Source: Methanobacteriaceae archaeon
GTDB lineage: Archaea; Methanobacteriota; Methanobacteria; Methanobacteriales; Methanobacteriaceae
Assembly (NCBI GenBank): GCA_013403005.1
Contig: JACBOA010000001.1
Location: 248,001 to 312,000 of the forward strand
DNA length: 64,000 nt
Reading direction: 5' to 3'
Below the pieces are notes generated by a model. The model was not told the DNA's origin. It made no database searches and was given only the letters and a program-made list of their open reading frames with translations. Positions 20,677 through 29,789 of the stretch are shown here, piece after piece (the stretch's first letter is position 1; the number at the start of each line of letters is the position of its first letter). Both the position numbers and the translations under genes were made by a program.

Positions 20677-21346
20677 TAAAAAAGTAACAGATAAAAATAC
20701 AGATTTAATGATTAAAATGGTCAAAAAAATGTTAAATCTTTATTCTTTGGGAATGGAAAAAGGTCTCCTCTATGAAACCATTGTCACCACCCGAAACAGG
20801 GATGGAACACCTAATGCCGCACCTATTGGAGTGTTATGCAAAGACAAAAATGAAATCGTTCTCTATCTATTCAAAGGGTCGAAAACTTATCTGAATGTGA
20901 GACGTGAGAAGAGTTTTCATGTTAATATACTAAAAGATCCCCTTTTGTTTGTCCAGTCAACCATAGGAAATCTTGAGAGTGGAGAATTTCAAATTCAGGA
21001 TAACGGGTTTTCCCTTAAAGGAGCTGATGCTTTTTTCAAGGCTGAAGTTGTTCACGAAAGGATTATAGAGAGGAAGGATCAAATGGGCCCCTCCATCATG
21101 AATATTGTCACAGCCAGTGTTAAAGATGTTGTACAAATTAATCCCTGCGCAGAACCTTTAAACAGGGCTATTTATGGCATAATCGAGGCATTAGTGTATT
21201 CAAGTAGGATTGGAATTGTTTCTCTAGAAGAGAAGGAAAGAAACCTGGAAAAAATCAATGAAATCTCCAGGGTGGTGAATAAAGTTGGGGGAGAAAACCA
21301 TAAAAAAGCAATGAAGATGATTTTGGAATATTTAAAGGACAAATGA
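20651..21346 (+). CDS. DUF447 family flavin-binding split-barrel protein
   Basis: The segment LGMEKGLLYETIVTTRNRDGTPNAAPIGV marks the DUF447 family of archaeal proteins with an FMN-binding split-barrel fold related to flavin reductases. The N-terminal half forms the barrel (FKGSKTYLNVRREKSFHVNI). The C-terminal half is helical (NRAIYGIIEALVYSSRI). The longest form is 231 residues; the true start may be one of the ATGs from 20708 to 20753 because family members begin close to LGMEKG. Substrate and electron donor are unknown. Confidence 0.7.
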   Translation: MVKFIQKDDKKVTDKNTDLMIKMVKKMLNLYSLGMEKGLLYETIVTTRNRDGTPNAAPIGVLCKDKNEIVLYLFKGSKTYLNVRREKSFHVNILKDPLLFVQSTIGNLESGEFQIQDNGFSLKGADAFFKAEVVHERIIERKDQMGPSIMNIVTASVKDVVQINPCAEPLNRAIYGIIEALVYSSRIGIVSLEEKERNLEKINEISRVVNKVGGENHKKAMKMILEYLKDK

Positions 21347-21496
21347 TTATTCTTTTATTTACCATCATTATTTAGCATAAAAAAGTTGAGTTAAAAACCA
21401 AAAGAGGAAATTAATGAGGGGTAAAACTCAAAAAAAGGAATTTATAGGGCTGAGCACAAAAACATAACTTAGTATAGAATGGAAATAAAGGTATTG

Positions 21497-22375
21497 TTAA
21501 TAATAGAAATCTTTCCGCCTTGCTTCCAATAAATAAGGTTCTTTTCCCAGAAGTTCTGATGCCACCATTATTTTCCCACCAGAATCTCTCCTAACAGCCT
21601 CAATAAAATCGAAACAGTTAATATCTCTTAACAGGTGGTGATCCACAACCACCAGTGGTATTTCTCGGGCGATTTCTATAAGGTTGGCACGGGCTTTCTC
21701 AAGATCCTCAGTTTCCAGGGCAAAACCCTCAAGATAGGTAGGAGGACCACTTAAAATCACGGTATCTGGTTTCAAGTTAATTATCATCTCCCTGGTATCT
21801 TCATAGATTGGTCCCTGCACATCAGAAGCATGCATTACCTTTTCACCCTCCCACTCAATGGTGGTGGTGATTATAAAACCCATCCTGCTTCCTGCAGCAC
21901 CGTGGGGTAGTGGATTTGAAAATCTAATTAAAGTCTCTCCAATTTTAAAGGAATTTCCATCAGCATAATGGATGTCACGGTTTCCCAGGATTTTCAAATT
22001 CCCTAAAAAGTCGCGAGCCCTTTTTTGCTGGCTTTTATTTATTTGGGATGTGGGATGTTTTATGAAAAGTTTTTTGTCACAGTAAATTTCTTCAGCATAC
22101 CCTGGTGAGGAGTCAAGATATCTACCCAGACTGAAGGGAGTGAAATGATCATGATGGTAGTGGCTTATAATTATAATATCTGCCTTAGCAGCATATTTCT
22201 GTATTTGAAATCGAGTTTCATGTAAAGCATCGAATTCATCCTTCCAGGGTGGGAATCCGAATCTTTTCGGGGCGATGGATGTCCCGGGATCCACCAGTAT
22301 CTTCTGGTCCGTTTCAATGAAGGTGGCCATGGAGCGCACACCCATGCTTTCAAAGGCCAGAGGAACAATTTTCAT
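21497..22375 (-). CDS. UPF0282 family metallo-beta-lactamase-fold hydrolase
   Basis: The 292-residue protein has the metal motif SHYHHDHFTPF (HxHxDH form) near residue 75, a KILVDPGTS segment near 27 and VVDHHLLRD near the C-terminus. This matches the UPF0282 family of archaeal MBL-fold proteins, whose substrate is unknown. The ATG at 22375 is chosen because GGGTG lies 7 nt upstream; the in-frame GTG at 22384 falls inside that sequence. Confidence 0.8.
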   Translation of the reverse strand: MKIVPLAFESMGVRSMATFIETDQKILVDPGTSIAPKRFGFPPWKDEFDALHETRFQIQKYAAKADIIIISHYHHDHFTPFSLGRYLDSSPGYAEEIYCDKKLFIKHPTSQINKSQQKRARDFLGNLKILGNRDIHYADGNSFKIGETLIRFSNPLPHGAAGSRMGFIITTTIEWEGEKVMHASDVQGPIYEDTREMIINLKPDTVILSGPPTYLEGFALETEDLEKARANLIEIAREIPLVVVDHHLLRDINCFDFIEAVRRDSGGKIMVASELLGKEPYLLEARRKDFYY

Positions 22376-22480
22376 AAAAAACACCCATTAAGATTATTAT
22401 TCATGGATTAATTGCAATGCTTTTTTTTAAATGCACTCTAGTTAATGGATTTTAGGAGGGGGATTTATTTAGGAAATGAT

Positions 22481-24142
22481 TTATTTTATAACATCAACAA
22501 ACTGGAAACTTTCCACATCAAATAAGCCCTGATCACTTATTTTAAGTTTGGGGATAACCAGTAGGGCCATAAAAGACATGGTCATGAATGGTGAAGCCAG
22601 TTTACAACCCATATCCTTAACCAAATCATGTAACTGGTTAAGTTTGGAAGAAACCTCACTAGCACCTTTCATGCTCATTAGGCCTGCTACTGGTAATTTC
22701 AGGGAATGAATATTCCCATCACACACTGCAACCAGCCCCCCTCTATTCCTGGTGAGATTATTCACAGCCTCTGCCATATCCTGACTGCTGGTGCCCACCA
22801 CGATGATGTTATGGGAGTCATGGGCAATGCTGGAGGCAATTGCTCCTTTTTTAAGTCCGAAACCATGTACAAAGGCATTCGAAACATGATTATGCCCATA
22901 TCTTTCCACAACTGCAATTTTAAGGATATCCTGACCAATATCAGGATTGATTATTCCATCAGAAACCCCTAAAACAGCTTCAGTTTCTTCAGTTAGAAGT
23001 TGACCTTCAATAACCTTAATCACCCTAACTAATACCTTTTCAGCTTGTCTAGAAATTTTAAGAGTTTCAGAACGTGATTTAACATTTATTTTAAGGTTAC
23101 AATTTATATCAAACTCATCCGCTTTCTTTTCAGTTAAGTTAAAAGAATTCTGCACCGGTGCGGGTTGAACCTGGAATAGTGGCTTACCATCCCGGGCCAC
23201 GAGTTCACCGTTGATAAGAACCTTCAAAACATTGAAATTTTCAAGATCATCAACTATGACCAGATCAGCTGCTTTACCCGGGGAAATAGAACCATTATTA
23301 AGGTTATAATGGGATGCAGGGTTAAAGGTAACCATTCGGATGGCTTCAAGGGGGTCTGTACCCAGTTGAACAGCTTTTTTAAGTGTGTCATTCAGATGGC
23401 CTTTCAGAAGGTCTTCGGGATGTTTATCATCAGACACCAGGAAATCACCACCCACACTCCACAACTCCTCCAGGTTTTTGGCTGAGGATCCCTCCCGGAT
23501 CATAATCTTCATTCCCAGCCGTTTTTTCTCCATAGCTTCCTCCAGTTGACTGCATTCATGATCAGTGGAAATACCCGCTCCAACATATTTACACAAGTCA
23601 TGACCTCTAAGGAGAGGTGCATGACCATCAACAGGCTTCCGATGATTCTTAGCAATTTTTATTTTCTCTAAAACAGTAGGATCATCCCCTATAACTCCTG
23701 GGAAGTTCATCATCTCTCCTAATGCCACCACACCCTCCATTTGAAGGAGTTCATCAATTTCCTCTGGACCCAGAACTGATCCTGAGGTTTCAAAGAAAGT
23801 GGCAGGGACGCATGAGGGGGCAGTGAAGAAAAAACGAAGAGGAACAGACTCAGAATCCTCCATCATGTATTTAATACCTGTCATTCCCATTACATTGGCG
23901 ATTTCATGAGGATCAGCCACCACTGCTGTTGTCCCATGGGGAACAACTGCCTCAGCGAAACGTGAGGGAGTGAGCATTGAACTTTCAACATGTATATGGG
24001 CATCAATAAAACCTGGGAGGATAAAATTTTTAAAACTACCCTTAACCTCCCTTACACATTTTATAAGCCCATTTTTTATTTCAATCTCTGCAGGATTTAT
24101 CTCTTCGCTGAAAAGGTTAACCAGGTTTCCTCTAATCATCAC
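22481..24142 (-). CDS. ade: Adenine deaminase
   Basis: This enzyme converts adenine to hypoxanthine in purine salvage. The 553-residue protein belongs to the amidohydrolase superfamily of Ade type. The metal-binding DAHIHVESSMLTPSRFAE and VADPHEIANVMG lie in the first 95 residues. DGHAPLL near 170 and GISTDHEC near 187 follow, and the C-terminal part has IAHDSHNIIVVG near 440 with LASPFMTMSF at the end. The gene is single and read away from the TIGR00300 gene. Confidence 0.95.
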   Translation of the reverse strand: MMIRGNLVNLFSEEINPAEIEIKNGLIKCVREVKGSFKNFILPGFIDAHIHVESSMLTPSRFAEAVVPHGTTAVVADPHEIANVMGMTGIKYMMEDSESVPLRFFFTAPSCVPATFFETSGSVLGPEEIDELLQMEGVVALGEMMNFPGVIGDDPTVLEKIKIAKNHRKPVDGHAPLLRGHDLCKYVGAGISTDHECSQLEEAMEKKRLGMKIMIREGSSAKNLEELWSVGGDFLVSDDKHPEDLLKGHLNDTLKKAVQLGTDPLEAIRMVTFNPASHYNLNNGSISPGKAADLVIVDDLENFNVLKVLINGELVARDGKPLFQVQPAPVQNSFNLTEKKADEFDINCNLKINVKSRSETLKISRQAEKVLVRVIKVIEGQLLTEETEAVLGVSDGIINPDIGQDILKIAVVERYGHNHVSNAFVHGFGLKKGAIASSIAHDSHNIIVVGTSSQDMAEAVNNLTRNRGGLVAVCDGNIHSLKLPVAGLMSMKGASEVSSKLNQLHDLVKDMGCKLASPFMTMSFMALLVIPKLKISDQGLFDVESFQFVDVIK

Positions 24143-24398
24143 ATTCCCCCTATTCAGGTTTATGTCTGGATTCAGGTAATACAGTCTGGGATATCACGAG
24201 ATTGTAACATATAAGTAACGTGAGTGAGCTATCAAAGGTAATTTATTAATTTTTGGATGTTTTTCAGGGATTTGGTTAATTGAGTGGATTTTTTTAAGTC
24301 AATGGGTAGGGAGTGCTTTATTTCCAAGTAAATGGGATATTAGGTTAAGGGTATATTTTCATCTTCTCTTGAAAGCAAAAAAAACATTCAAGGTATGA

Positions 24399-25631
24399 TT
24401 AATTCTTTCCATTAACCTTTTTGATTTCATGATAAAGCATGGGTAGGAATGCTCCCACATCAGTAACAATGCCCAGTACCTGTGCACTGCCACGATCACT
24501 AAGCTTGGTGACAGTTGCAGGGTTAATATCCACACATATGCTCTTAACCTTGGAGGGGAGCATGTTTCCAGTGGCTATGGAATGGAGCATGGTGGCAATC
24601 ATCAGCACCATATCCACACCCTGAACATATTTCCTCATTTCATCCTGGGCATCAATAACATCAGTAATAACATCAGGCAGAGGTCCGTCATCCCTTATGG
24701 AACCTGCCAGCACAAAGGGGACATTGTTCTTCACACATTCATACATAACCCCCTCCTTAAGAATACCTTGCTCAACTGCACCCTGGATAGAGCCGGCCTG
24801 GTTTATCTGGTTGATGGCATATATATGGTGGCGGTGTCCTCGTGCCACAGCATCCCCACTCTTTAAACAGATACCAAGGGAAGTTCCGTACAATGCACTT
24901 TCAATATCATGAGTGGCAAGTGCATTACCTGCAAAGATAACATCAATAAGTCCTTCCCGGATCATTTCAGCCAGAACCGGACCAGATCCGGTGTGTATGA
25001 TGGCAGGCCCACCAACCAGTGCAATTTTACCTCCACGATCCTTAATTTCATTTATTTCCTTTGCCAGACTTTTTATGAGAGTTCTAAGGGGTTTTTCTGA
25101 TGACGCCCCACTTCCCATGAATTCAAAAACTCCTTTCTTGCCACGGGGCCGTTGTGGTGCCATTACTTTTATCCCTTCACGACCCACCACCACCAGGTCG
25201 CCCTTTTTAATCCGACCTATGGGTTTGATAAGGGCCTTCCCGGACTGGGGGTCAACTACAATCATGCAGTCCATTTCTATGTTCTCCACAGGTATCCACT
25301 TATCCTGGTAGCGGATAAAGGTAGGATGATTGGTGGTAGAATAGAAGTCATTAGGGAGTGTTTTATCTTTGCTGGCAGCAACTAACTGCACCTCCTGAAT
25401 CTCCACTACCATGGCACCAATTTCTGCCAGCTCATCCAGAATTTCACCTAAAAGGAGTTCATTCTCAGCTTGAACCTTGATCCTAGCATGACTGGTGTCT
25501 TTTTTCCTTTTACCCACCTCAAATTCCAGTATCTGGAAATCACCACCCATGTCCATGATGAGATCCAGGGCTTTGGGTAGGGTGAGGGAGTCGATAATAT
25601 GTCCGGAAAGTTTAACTTCTCTTGAATGCAT
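24399..25631 (-). CDS. TIGR00300 family protein (archaeal ornithine cyclodeaminase type)
   Basis: The 410-residue protein matches TIGR00300, the LOR/SDH-type domain. Archaeal members have been described as ornithine cyclodeaminases that turn ornithine into proline, and current annotation names them nickel-pincer-nucleotide dependent. Visible landmarks are the N-terminal LOR/SDH domain (REVKLSGHIIDSLTLPKALD), FYSTTNHPTFIRYQDKWIPVE near 97, and a Rossmann-like C-terminal half with ALVGGPAIIHTGSG and MIATMLHSIATGNMLPS. It fits arginine/ornithine metabolism together with agmatinase and arginine decarboxylase nearby. Confidence 0.75.
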   Translation of the reverse strand: MHSREVKLSGHIIDSLTLPKALDLIMDMGGDFQILEFEVGKRKKDTSHARIKVQAENELLLGEILDELAEIGAMVVEIQEVQLVAASKDKTLPNDFYSTTNHPTFIRYQDKWIPVENIEMDCMIVVDPQSGKALIKPIGRIKKGDLVVVGREGIKVMAPQRPRGKKGVFEFMGSGASSEKPLRTLIKSLAKEINEIKDRGGKIALVGGPAIIHTGSGPVLAEMIREGLIDVIFAGNALATHDIESALYGTSLGICLKSGDAVARGHRHHIYAINQINQAGSIQGAVEQGILKEGVMYECVKNNVPFVLAGSIRDDGPLPDVITDVIDAQDEMRKYVQGVDMVLMIATMLHSIATGNMLPSKVKSICVDINPATVTKLSDRGSAQVLGIVTDVGAFLPMLYHEIKKVNGKN

Positions 25632-25734
25632 TATATAATTCCTCCTAATCCAATTCAGCCGAGCTTTTGAAGAAATAACTTGTTATCAGTTTATTTTAGG
25701 ATGTGCGTAAATGTGTAAATCTTAATATTCAAAG

Positions 25735-25820
25735 ATTTTCACAGATTCAAGTGGCAATCTATAATTGGGTGCTTATCTATAAATATTTATATAGGGGGTA
25801 TCTGTGAAAATTTCACACAG
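25735..25820. promoter_or_regulatory. Candidate operator: three copies of ATTTTCACAGA motif
   Basis: ATTTTCACAGA occurs at 25735-25745. Its reverse complement TCTGTGAAAAT is at 25801-25811, and it is followed at once by TTTCACACAGA (same motif with two extra bases), giving an imperfect palindrome. Between the two sites, read leftward, is a TATA-like sequence CTATATAAATA (about 25784-25794) that would drive the TIGR00300 gene. Function is inferred from position only. Confidence 0.35.
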
Positions 25821-25959
25821 AGAATGCTATTTTTCCGGTGATTTTAATAGAAATTTAAACAAATCATATTATTAATATTCATTTCCATATTTTTTTATAT
25901 TTATGGGTATTTACATCTTAAAATAATAATCTATGGGAAAATTAGGCCTTTATTCAAAT

Positions 25960-26844
25960 TCACACCAGAAATAAAAAGTCTAAAAGTACTTTGGCCGCGT
26001 TATGTGATGTAACATCTCCAATGGATGTGGATGAAACTTCAACCACGTCAAATCCAACCACTTCTTTTCCTTTGAGTTGAAAAATCAGGCTTTCCAGTTC
26101 CTGGGGGCTTATACCGCAGGGAGCTGGTGTTCCTACACTGGGAGCGAAAGCAGGGTCCAGAACATCCATATCCACGGTTACATAGATGGGTCCATCTATA
26201 TGGTGAATAATTTTTTCCATCTGGCGGAGGTCTTCCCTTATCTCCTGGGGAGAGTAAAAATCAATACCATTCTCCCGGGCAAATTCTGCTTCTTCTAAAG
26301 AAGCAGAACGAATACCCATCTGGATTATCCTGCTGGGGTTTTTTTCATGCACCCGTCTCATCACTGTGGCATGGGAGTATTTCTCCCCCATATAATCGTC
26401 TCTAAGATCCATATGGGCATCAAAATGCAGCAGGGTAATATCTTGTGTATTAAGATCATCTCGCTTGTGAAGAGCATCTATAACTCCATAACTGATGCTG
26501 TGCTCACCGCCAATGGTTAAGGGGATTAAACCGTCTTCTGACATGGAAGATATCACAGATTCCAGGTGTTGGTAGGTTTTTTCCAGGTTTCCAGGAACAA
26601 CTTCCAGATTCCCCAGGTCAAAGACATTTGCATCCATGACTTTATCCAGGAATAGGTTGTATTTCTCGAAGTTGTATGAAGATTCTCTCACAAAAAAAGG
26701 ACCAAAACGCGCCCCTGATTGGTAGGTGGTGGTACTGTCAAAGGGCACACCCAGAATACCGAAACCAGGGTTATCAGTGGAAAGTGCAGTGTTTAAATCC
26801 TTAGAAAAAGCAAATTTTAGAGGATTTTCAGTGTAAAGATACAT
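25960..26844 (-). CDS. speB: Agmatinase (ureohydrolase family)
   Basis: The 294-residue protein hydrolyses agmatine to putrescine and urea. The binuclear Mn ligands are visible in GGEHSISYG (near 118), LLHFDAHMDLRDDY (near 145) and VDMDVLDPAFAPSVGTPAPCG (near 220). It starts 51 bp downstream of eIF5A on the same strand, probably in one transcript, and complements arginine decarboxylase encoded divergently beyond eIF5A. Together they would make putrescine, the precursor of spermidine used to form the deoxyhypusine or hypusine of eIF5A. Confidence 0.93.
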   Translation of the reverse strand: MYLYTENPLKFAFSKDLNTALSTDNPGFGILGVPFDSTTTYQSGARFGPFFVRESSYNFEKYNLFLDKVMDANVFDLGNLEVVPGNLEKTYQHLESVISSMSEDGLIPLTIGGEHSISYGVIDALHKRDDLNTQDITLLHFDAHMDLRDDYMGEKYSHATVMRRVHEKNPSRIIQMGIRSASLEEAEFARENGIDFYSPQEIREDLRQMEKIIHHIDGPIYVTVDMDVLDPAFAPSVGTPAPCGISPQELESLIFQLKGKEVVGFDVVEVSSTSIGDVTSHNAAKVLLDFLFLV

Positions 26845-26895
26845 TTATCCAAATCCTCATCAATTTTCAAAAATAAAGATTTATTTTCATGAGTT

Positions 26896-27285
<390 letters not shown>

Positions 27286-27316
27286 GCTTTTTACCTCCGT
27301 ATTACATATAAAATCA

Positions 27317-27347
27317 GATCCCATGGGATCCTTAGATTTTTATAAAC
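27317..27347 (-). promoter_or_regulatory. eIF5A promoter: TATA box and 14-bp palindrome at the start region
   Basis: On the minus strand GTTTATAAAAA (27346-27336) is a good TATA box. The expected transcript start, about 25 nt downstream, falls beside the perfect palindrome GATCCCATGGGATC (27317-27330). The Shine-Dalgarno GGAGGT is at 27298-27293. The palindrome could be an operator; this is inference from position. Confidence 0.5.
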
Positions 27348-27460
27348 TAGAAAAAGAATCTATAACATTAATATTGAATTATAACCTTTTTTCAAATCTT
27401 TTTTTTAATAATCTAACAGGGGGTATAAATATATTTATAGATATCTCATTCTGATATAGG

Positions 27461-27499
<39 letters not shown>

Positions 27500-27512
27500 A
27501 ATAATAAGTGAT

Positions 27513-27959
27513 ATGATGAAAGTGTCAATAACCTCTGGAAAATCTGAAGGACCCACACGACTAAATGCCTTTGACAATGCCCTACTGGATGCAGGAATTG
27601 GGGATGTGAATCTCATACCAGTTTCCAGCATACTACCCCGGGACACAGAGATAGTGGAACTTCCCCCTATTAAAGAAGGTGAAATGGTAAATTGTGTCTT
27701 GGCCTCGGCACATTCAGACCAACCAGGAGATTTGATAACTGCAGCACTGGCAGTTGCAACTTCCAATGACTTCGGATGCGTAGTGGAGCACTCAGGCATT
27801 AACCAGGACCCTGAAAAGATTAAACAGGAAGCAGAGGCCATGGTTAAATATATGATGCAGGTGAGGGGGCTTACCACAAGGGAAATCATCATACAATATG
27901 AAAGTCATAAAGTAAAAAAAGAGGCAGTGGCAGTGGCAGCACTGGTATATCTAAAATAA
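27513..27959 (+). CDS. pdaD: Pyruvoyl-dependent arginine decarboxylase
   Basis: The enzyme converts arginine to agmatine. The proenzyme cleaves itself between two serines, seen here in LIPVSSILPRD (Ser38-Ser39), leaving a pyruvoyl group on the new N-terminus. The 148-residue length and the blocks TSGKSEGPTRLNAFDNAL, GCVVEHSGINQDPEKI and VRGLTTREIIIQYESH are typical of the archaeal family. The ATG at 27513 (or the next codon) is preferred to one at 27462, which adds a hydrophobic stretch not found in the family. It is divergent from eIF5A. Confidence 0.93.
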   Translation: MMKVSITSGKSEGPTRLNAFDNALLDAGIGDVNLIPVSSILPRDTEIVELPPIKEGEMVNCVLASAHSDQPGDLITAALAVATSNDFGCVVEHSGINQDPEKIKQEAEAMVKYMMQVRGLTTREIIIQYESHKVKKEAVAVAALVYLK

Positions 27960-28107
27960 GTACAGATTTTTAGGATCTTAAGTTGAATGGGGCACGTATT
28001 AATGAAAAAGGATAATTAAATTATTCCCAGGATTGAGCAGAATATATCATAATTTAATGAAATTAAGGGGATAAAGTCTTATTAAAGGCCCAAGGAGATG
28101 GTGTGAT

Positions 28108-28950
28108 ATGATGGATGATAAAACTCAGGAATTTTGGAATGAAATCTGCCAGGAGCTAATTGAAGAAACTGAAAATGCAATATCACCATTCATAGGGTCT
28201 GAAAAAGGGGGAGAAATAGTTAAAATGGGGGCTGATGGAACACCAACCACAAGAATCGATATCATCGCAGAACAAAAGGTTATAGAAATCCTCCAGAGTG
28301 TTGGCAAGCCTTTAAAATTGATCAGTGAAGAAATTGGCGAAGTTAATATAGGCAAAGGCCAACCAGAGGTGGTGGTGGTGGTTGATCCACTTGATGGGAC
28401 CAGCAATGCACTTAAGAATATACCTGCCTATGGGATATCAGTGGCAGTGGCACCAGTCCCCCCTGAACACAATGGCAGACTAACCATTCAGGATATACAA
28501 ATGGGATTTGTAAAAAACTACGCCACAAATGATCTCTACACAGCATTTAAGGGTAAAGGTGCTTCAATTAATGGGAAAAATCTAACACCATCTTCTAAAC
28601 AAGATTTATCCCACGTATCTTTGGGGGCTTATGTTTACAGAATGAACATGGGGAGAATAGAAAATCTTTGTAAAAGTGTTAGGAGAATGAGAATTCTGGG
28701 AGCAGTGGCCATAGAAATAGCTTATGTTGCTGATGGGACTTACGACGCCTTTGTTGATGTCAGGAACAACTTAAGATTGGTGGATGTGGCCGCAGCCAAG
28801 CTGATCCTGGAAGAAAGTGGAGGGGTGGTTACGGATCGTTTCGGCCAGGCCTTGAGTGGAGAATTAGATGTCCTGGAGAAAACTTCCCTGATCGCCACTT
28901 GTAACCAGGTTATTCATGGTGAAATAATGAGTATAGTGGAGGGGATCTAA
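28108..28950 (+). CDS. Bifunctional fructose-1,6-bisphosphatase / inositol monophosphatase
   Basis: The 280-residue protein shows the Li-sensitive phosphatase metal site: EEIGE near residue 75, VDPLDGTSNA near 93 and the C-terminal VRNNLRLVDVAAAKLILEE near 215. Archaeal class IV enzymes hydrolyse both fructose-1,6-bisphosphate and myo-inositol-1-phosphate, serving gluconeogenesis and inositol lipid synthesis. Its stop codon overlaps the start of nadK by one base, and cfbE follows with a 4-nt overlap, so the three genes form an operon. Confidence 0.92.
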   Translation: MMDDKTQEFWNEICQELIEETENAISPFIGSEKGGEIVKMGADGTPTTRIDIIAEQKVIEILQSVGKPLKLISEEIGEVNIGKGQPEVVVVVDPLDGTSNALKNIPAYGISVAVAPVPPEHNGRLTIQDIQMGFVKNYATNDLYTAFKGKGASINGKNLTPSSKQDLSHVSLGAYVYRMNMGRIENLCKSVRRMRILGAVAIEIAYVADGTYDAFVDVRNNLRLVDVAAAKLILEESGGVVTDRFGQALSGELDVLEKTSLIATCNQVIHGEIMSIVEGI

Positions 28951-29789
28951 TGAAGATGGGACTGGTGGCCCGTAGCGATGTTAAAGAGGCCGTAGAATTA
29001 GCAGGTCAACTGGCTGATTTTTTGATAAAAAGAGGAGTTAACATTGTTCTGGATACACCTCTAGCCCAAGAACTGGGCAGATATCAGGATAAACAGTGTG
29101 CACTGGAGGATATGCAGGTGGATATGATGGTGGCTGTAGGGGGAGATGGCACCATACTCCGCACCCAGAGTTACATCAGCGGAAAAAAAATCCCCCTCAT
29201 AGGGATTAACATGGGAACAGTGGGCTTCTTAACTGAGATAGATCCTGAAAATGCTTTCAATGCCTTAGAAGAGGTTCTTGCCGGGAATTATTCAGTGGAA
29301 AGGAGAAATCAGCTCTTAGTATGGCACAATCACGAGTTACCCCCCGCCCTAAATGAAGTGGTTCTCATGACCCGTAAGCCAGCTAAAATGCTCCACATTC
29401 AGGTAAGTGTTGATGATGAGATTGTGGAGGAGCTACGTGCCGATGGTCTGATCATTGCCACCCCCAGTGGTTCCACAGCCTATTCCATGTCTGCAGGGGG
29501 ACCTATCATTGACCCCCGGGTGAAAGCGTTTATAATAGTCCCTATATGCCCCTTTAAACTAGGATCCAGACCCACAGTAGTTTCAGATGAAAGCATAATA
29601 AAGGTCAAACTATTAAGAGAAGGTAAAAAGGCCATTGCAGTGATTGATGGTCAGTTTGAAGAGGAAATAAACTACATGGACGAGATCACCTTCCGCAAAT
29701 CAGAAAACTGCGCCTACTTTGTGCGTTTAACCAAAGATTTCTATCGTAAAGTAAGAGAAAAATTAACTCAGGGTGGAATAAACCAATGA
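28950..29789 (+). CDS. nadK: NAD kinase
   Basis: NAD kinase phosphorylates NAD(H) to NADP(H). In 279 residues the GGDG motif is in VAVGGDGTILRT near 62, with GINMGTVGFLTE near 90 and the substrate-binding TPSGSTAYSMSAGGPI near 170. In several archaea this gene is fused or linked to the IMPase-like phosphatase; here the two are separate but share the sequence TAATG (stop/start overlap). The 3' end overlaps cfbE by ATGA. Confidence 0.95.
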   Translation: MKMGLVARSDVKEAVELAGQLADFLIKRGVNIVLDTPLAQELGRYQDKQCALEDMQVDMMVAVGGDGTILRTQSYISGKKIPLIGINMGTVGFLTEIDPENAFNALEEVLAGNYSVERRNQLLVWHNHELPPALNEVVLMTRKPAKMLHIQVSVDDEIVEELRADGLIIATPSGSTAYSMSAGGPIIDPRVKAFIIVPICPFKLGSRPTVVSDESIIKVKLLREGKKAIAVIDGQFEEEINYMDEITFRKSENCAYFVRLTKDFYRKVREKLTQGGINQ

